Source: Bryobacterales bacterium
Lineage (GTDB): Bacteria; Acidobacteriota; Terriglobia; Bryobacterales; Bryobacteraceae
Assembly (NCBI GenBank): GCA_020847975.1
Contig: JADLBD010000004.1
Location: 1-64,000, forward strand
Reading direction: 5' to 3'
Length of the DNA: 64,000 nt
Shown: positions 63,023-64,000 of the stretch, piece after piece
How the letters are laid out: each line of letters opens with the position of its first letter
Numbering within the stretch: position 1 is the first letter of the stretch
Program-made: the position numbers and the translations under genes
The notes under the pieces: generated by a model
Told to the model about the DNA's origin: nothing
The model's input: only the letters and a program-made list of their open reading frames with translations
The model's database searches: none

Positions 63023-64000
63023 GTGAAGTTGAAAGCTCAAAATCTGATTCTCGTTCTTGCCGCCGCGGCCGTGCTGGCCGGCCAGACGGCCGATGTGGAT
63101 GTCGTGCTCCAGCGCGCCATCCGCAAAGAGAGGGTTGAAGGCGATCTGAAGGGCGCCATCGAACTGTACAAGAAAGTGGCGGCCGCCGCCGGGAAGAATC
63201 GCGCGGCAGCAGCCAAGGCGCTGCTGGCGCTCGGGGAGTGCTATGAGAAGCAAGGGAGCGCAGAGGCACGCAAAGCTTACGAGCGGCTGGTGAGTGAGTT
63301 CGCCGATCAACCCGCGGCGCACGAGGCCCGCGCCCGGCTTTCCGCGATGGCGCCTGCGATGCAAACCGGGAGCATCACCGCACAACTTGTCGCACGCGGA
63401 CCGGAGGTCGATCCGGAAGGCCGTGTCACGGCGGATGGCCGACTGTACGTATTTGTCGACCAGGATAGCGGCAATGTCGCCGTGCACGATCTGAAGACCG
63501 GCGCTGTGAAGCGCCTGACCAATGAGGGGACTGGAACCAATTTGGGCGATGCTCATGGACACACGCCCATTCCATCCCGTGATGGTAAGCAGATCGCTTT
63601 CCTTTGGTACTTGCCGTCCGCCATGAGCCCGACGGCGAGTCAGCTGGAGATCCGCGTGATCAACACGGACGGAAGCGGCGCACATCGGACGGGGCCATGG
63701 CTCAAGCCCGGAAGTCGTTATGCGCTTCTGGATTGGTTTCCGGATGGAAAGCGCATTCTCGTCCACGCCGTCGTGCCGGGGGCCACCCGTGAGCAGACCT
63801 GGGTCGGATTGGTGATCGTCGATCTCGCGACGGGTGAAGAGCGACGCTTCTCCGGCATCTATAGGCCGGACAATCCTGTGGCCCTGTCACCGGATGGCCG
63901 TTGGCTTTTGTTCGCACAACCGCTCACCGGCCACGATGTCAACTGGGATATGTTCGCCTTAGATCTCGAAACCGGCCAGAAAAGCGCGATTCTGAAGGGC
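63023..64000 (+). CDS. Exported TPR + beta-propeller (PD40/TolB-like) protein, partial
   Basis: At least 326 residues, running off the window. A signal peptide (LILVLAAAAVLA) is followed by a TPR pair (LKGAIELYKKVAAAAGKNRA, KALLALGECYEKQGSAEARK) and then PD40/TolB-type propeller blades (TADGRLYVFVDQDSGNVAVH, SRDGKQIAFLW, SPDGRWLLFAQP). Such proteins are common in Solibacter relatives, and no enzyme motif is seen in this part. GTG 63023 follows GGAGG. It is 70 nt downstream of the response regulator. Confidence 0.78.
   Translation, partial: MKLKAQNLILVLAAAAVLAGQTADVDVVLQRAIRKERVEGDLKGAIELYKKVAAAAGKNRAAAAKALLALGECYEKQGSAEARKAYERLVSEFADQPAAHEARARLSAMAPAMQTGSITAQLVARGPEVDPEGRVTADGRLYVFVDQDSGNVAVHDLKTGAVKRLTNEGTGTNLGDAHGHTPIPSRDGKQIAFLWYLPSAMSPTASQLEIRVINTDGSGAHRTGPWLKPGSRYALLDWFPDGKRILVHAVVPGATREQTWVGLVIVDLATGEERRFSGIYRPDNPVALSPDGRWLLFAQPLTGHDVNWDMFALDLETGQKSAILKG

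Noticed and set aside
62957-63766. 269-codon open frame on the minus strand
   Set aside because: Antisense to the TPR/propeller gene, which has GGAGG, a signal peptide and repeat motifs.

Overview
The window reads as chromosomal DNA from a high-GC member of the Acidobacteriota, most likely the Bryobacterales (Candidatus Solibacter relatives). This rests on protein content, not on any search. The pointers are a large secreted FG-GAP protein ending in the Solibacter-type C-terminal domain (TIGR03437-like), a DUF1800/DUF1501 pair, a PEP-CTERM protein, a HAF-repeat surface protein, and several CehA/McbA-like and alpha/beta-hydrolase exoproteins. There is one tRNA (Lys-CTT). I saw no rRNA, CRISPR array or intact insertion sequence.

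Layout. 0.4-1.1 kb: DUF433/DUF5615 toxin-antitoxin pair. 1.2-5.3 kb (-): giant secreted FG-GAP protein. 6.0-7.0 kb (-): membrane coiled-coil protein. 7.2-11.4 kb (+): operon of Hsp70-like protein, Ca2+/H+ exchanger, cyclase-family hydrolase and SDR. 11.5-15.5 kb: putative metallopeptidase, secreted sialidase-like protein divergent from a GntR/FCD regulator, di-heme peroxidase, CAP protein. 15.6-17.2 kb: phage-tail-like pseudogene, higBA with a palindromic operator, tRNA-Lys. 17.2-18.1 kb (-): two tandem 129-residue paralogues about 80% identical. 18.1-20.9 kb (-): secreted BNR + PHP metallohydrolase. 21.0-26.0 kb (+): complete group 3b [NiFe] hydrogenase operon (hyhB, a lone cyclic-nucleotide-binding domain, hyhG, hyhS, hyhL, maturation protease). 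26.2-31.2 kb: PEP-CTERM protein, DUF1501 and DUF1800. 31.6-32.5 kb: a 48-residue membrane protein and a decayed secreted gene. 32.6-40.6 kb: exported carbohydrate/amide-processing genes (CehA/McbA hydrolase, DUF1624 acyltransferase, GH42-like enzyme, exported ManD-like enolase-superfamily protein, amidohydrolase). 40.7-46.4 kb (+): KdsC-like phosphatase, GT-C membrane protein, M2 peptidase lipoprotein, ankyrin protein. 46.7-49.7 kb (+): SDR/SRPBCC/SDR/ECF-sigma operon. 49.8-58.3 kb: zinc-ribbon membrane protein, tandem alpha/beta hydrolase, gamma-glutamylcyclotransferase-like protein, HAF/repeat surface protein, AraC regulator and a divergent secreted protein. 58.3-64.0 kb: secreted hydrolase, frameshifted histidine kinase, OmpR response regulator, and the start of a TPR/beta-propeller protein that runs off the end.

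Two features recur. First, many genes at the head of a transcript lack a ribosome-binding site and instead carry a -10-like hexamer (TANNNT or near it) 6-7 nt before the start codon, which points to leaderless transcripts. Second, genes inside operons overlap by ATGA, GTGA, TTGA or TGATG, and TTG is used as a start at two of these junctions. The clearest energy-metabolism system is the cytoplasmic NAD(P)-linked hydrogenase; its metal-centre assembly genes (hypA-F) are not in the window. Many remaining genes are exported degradative enzymes or surface proteins, as expected of a soil heterotroph.
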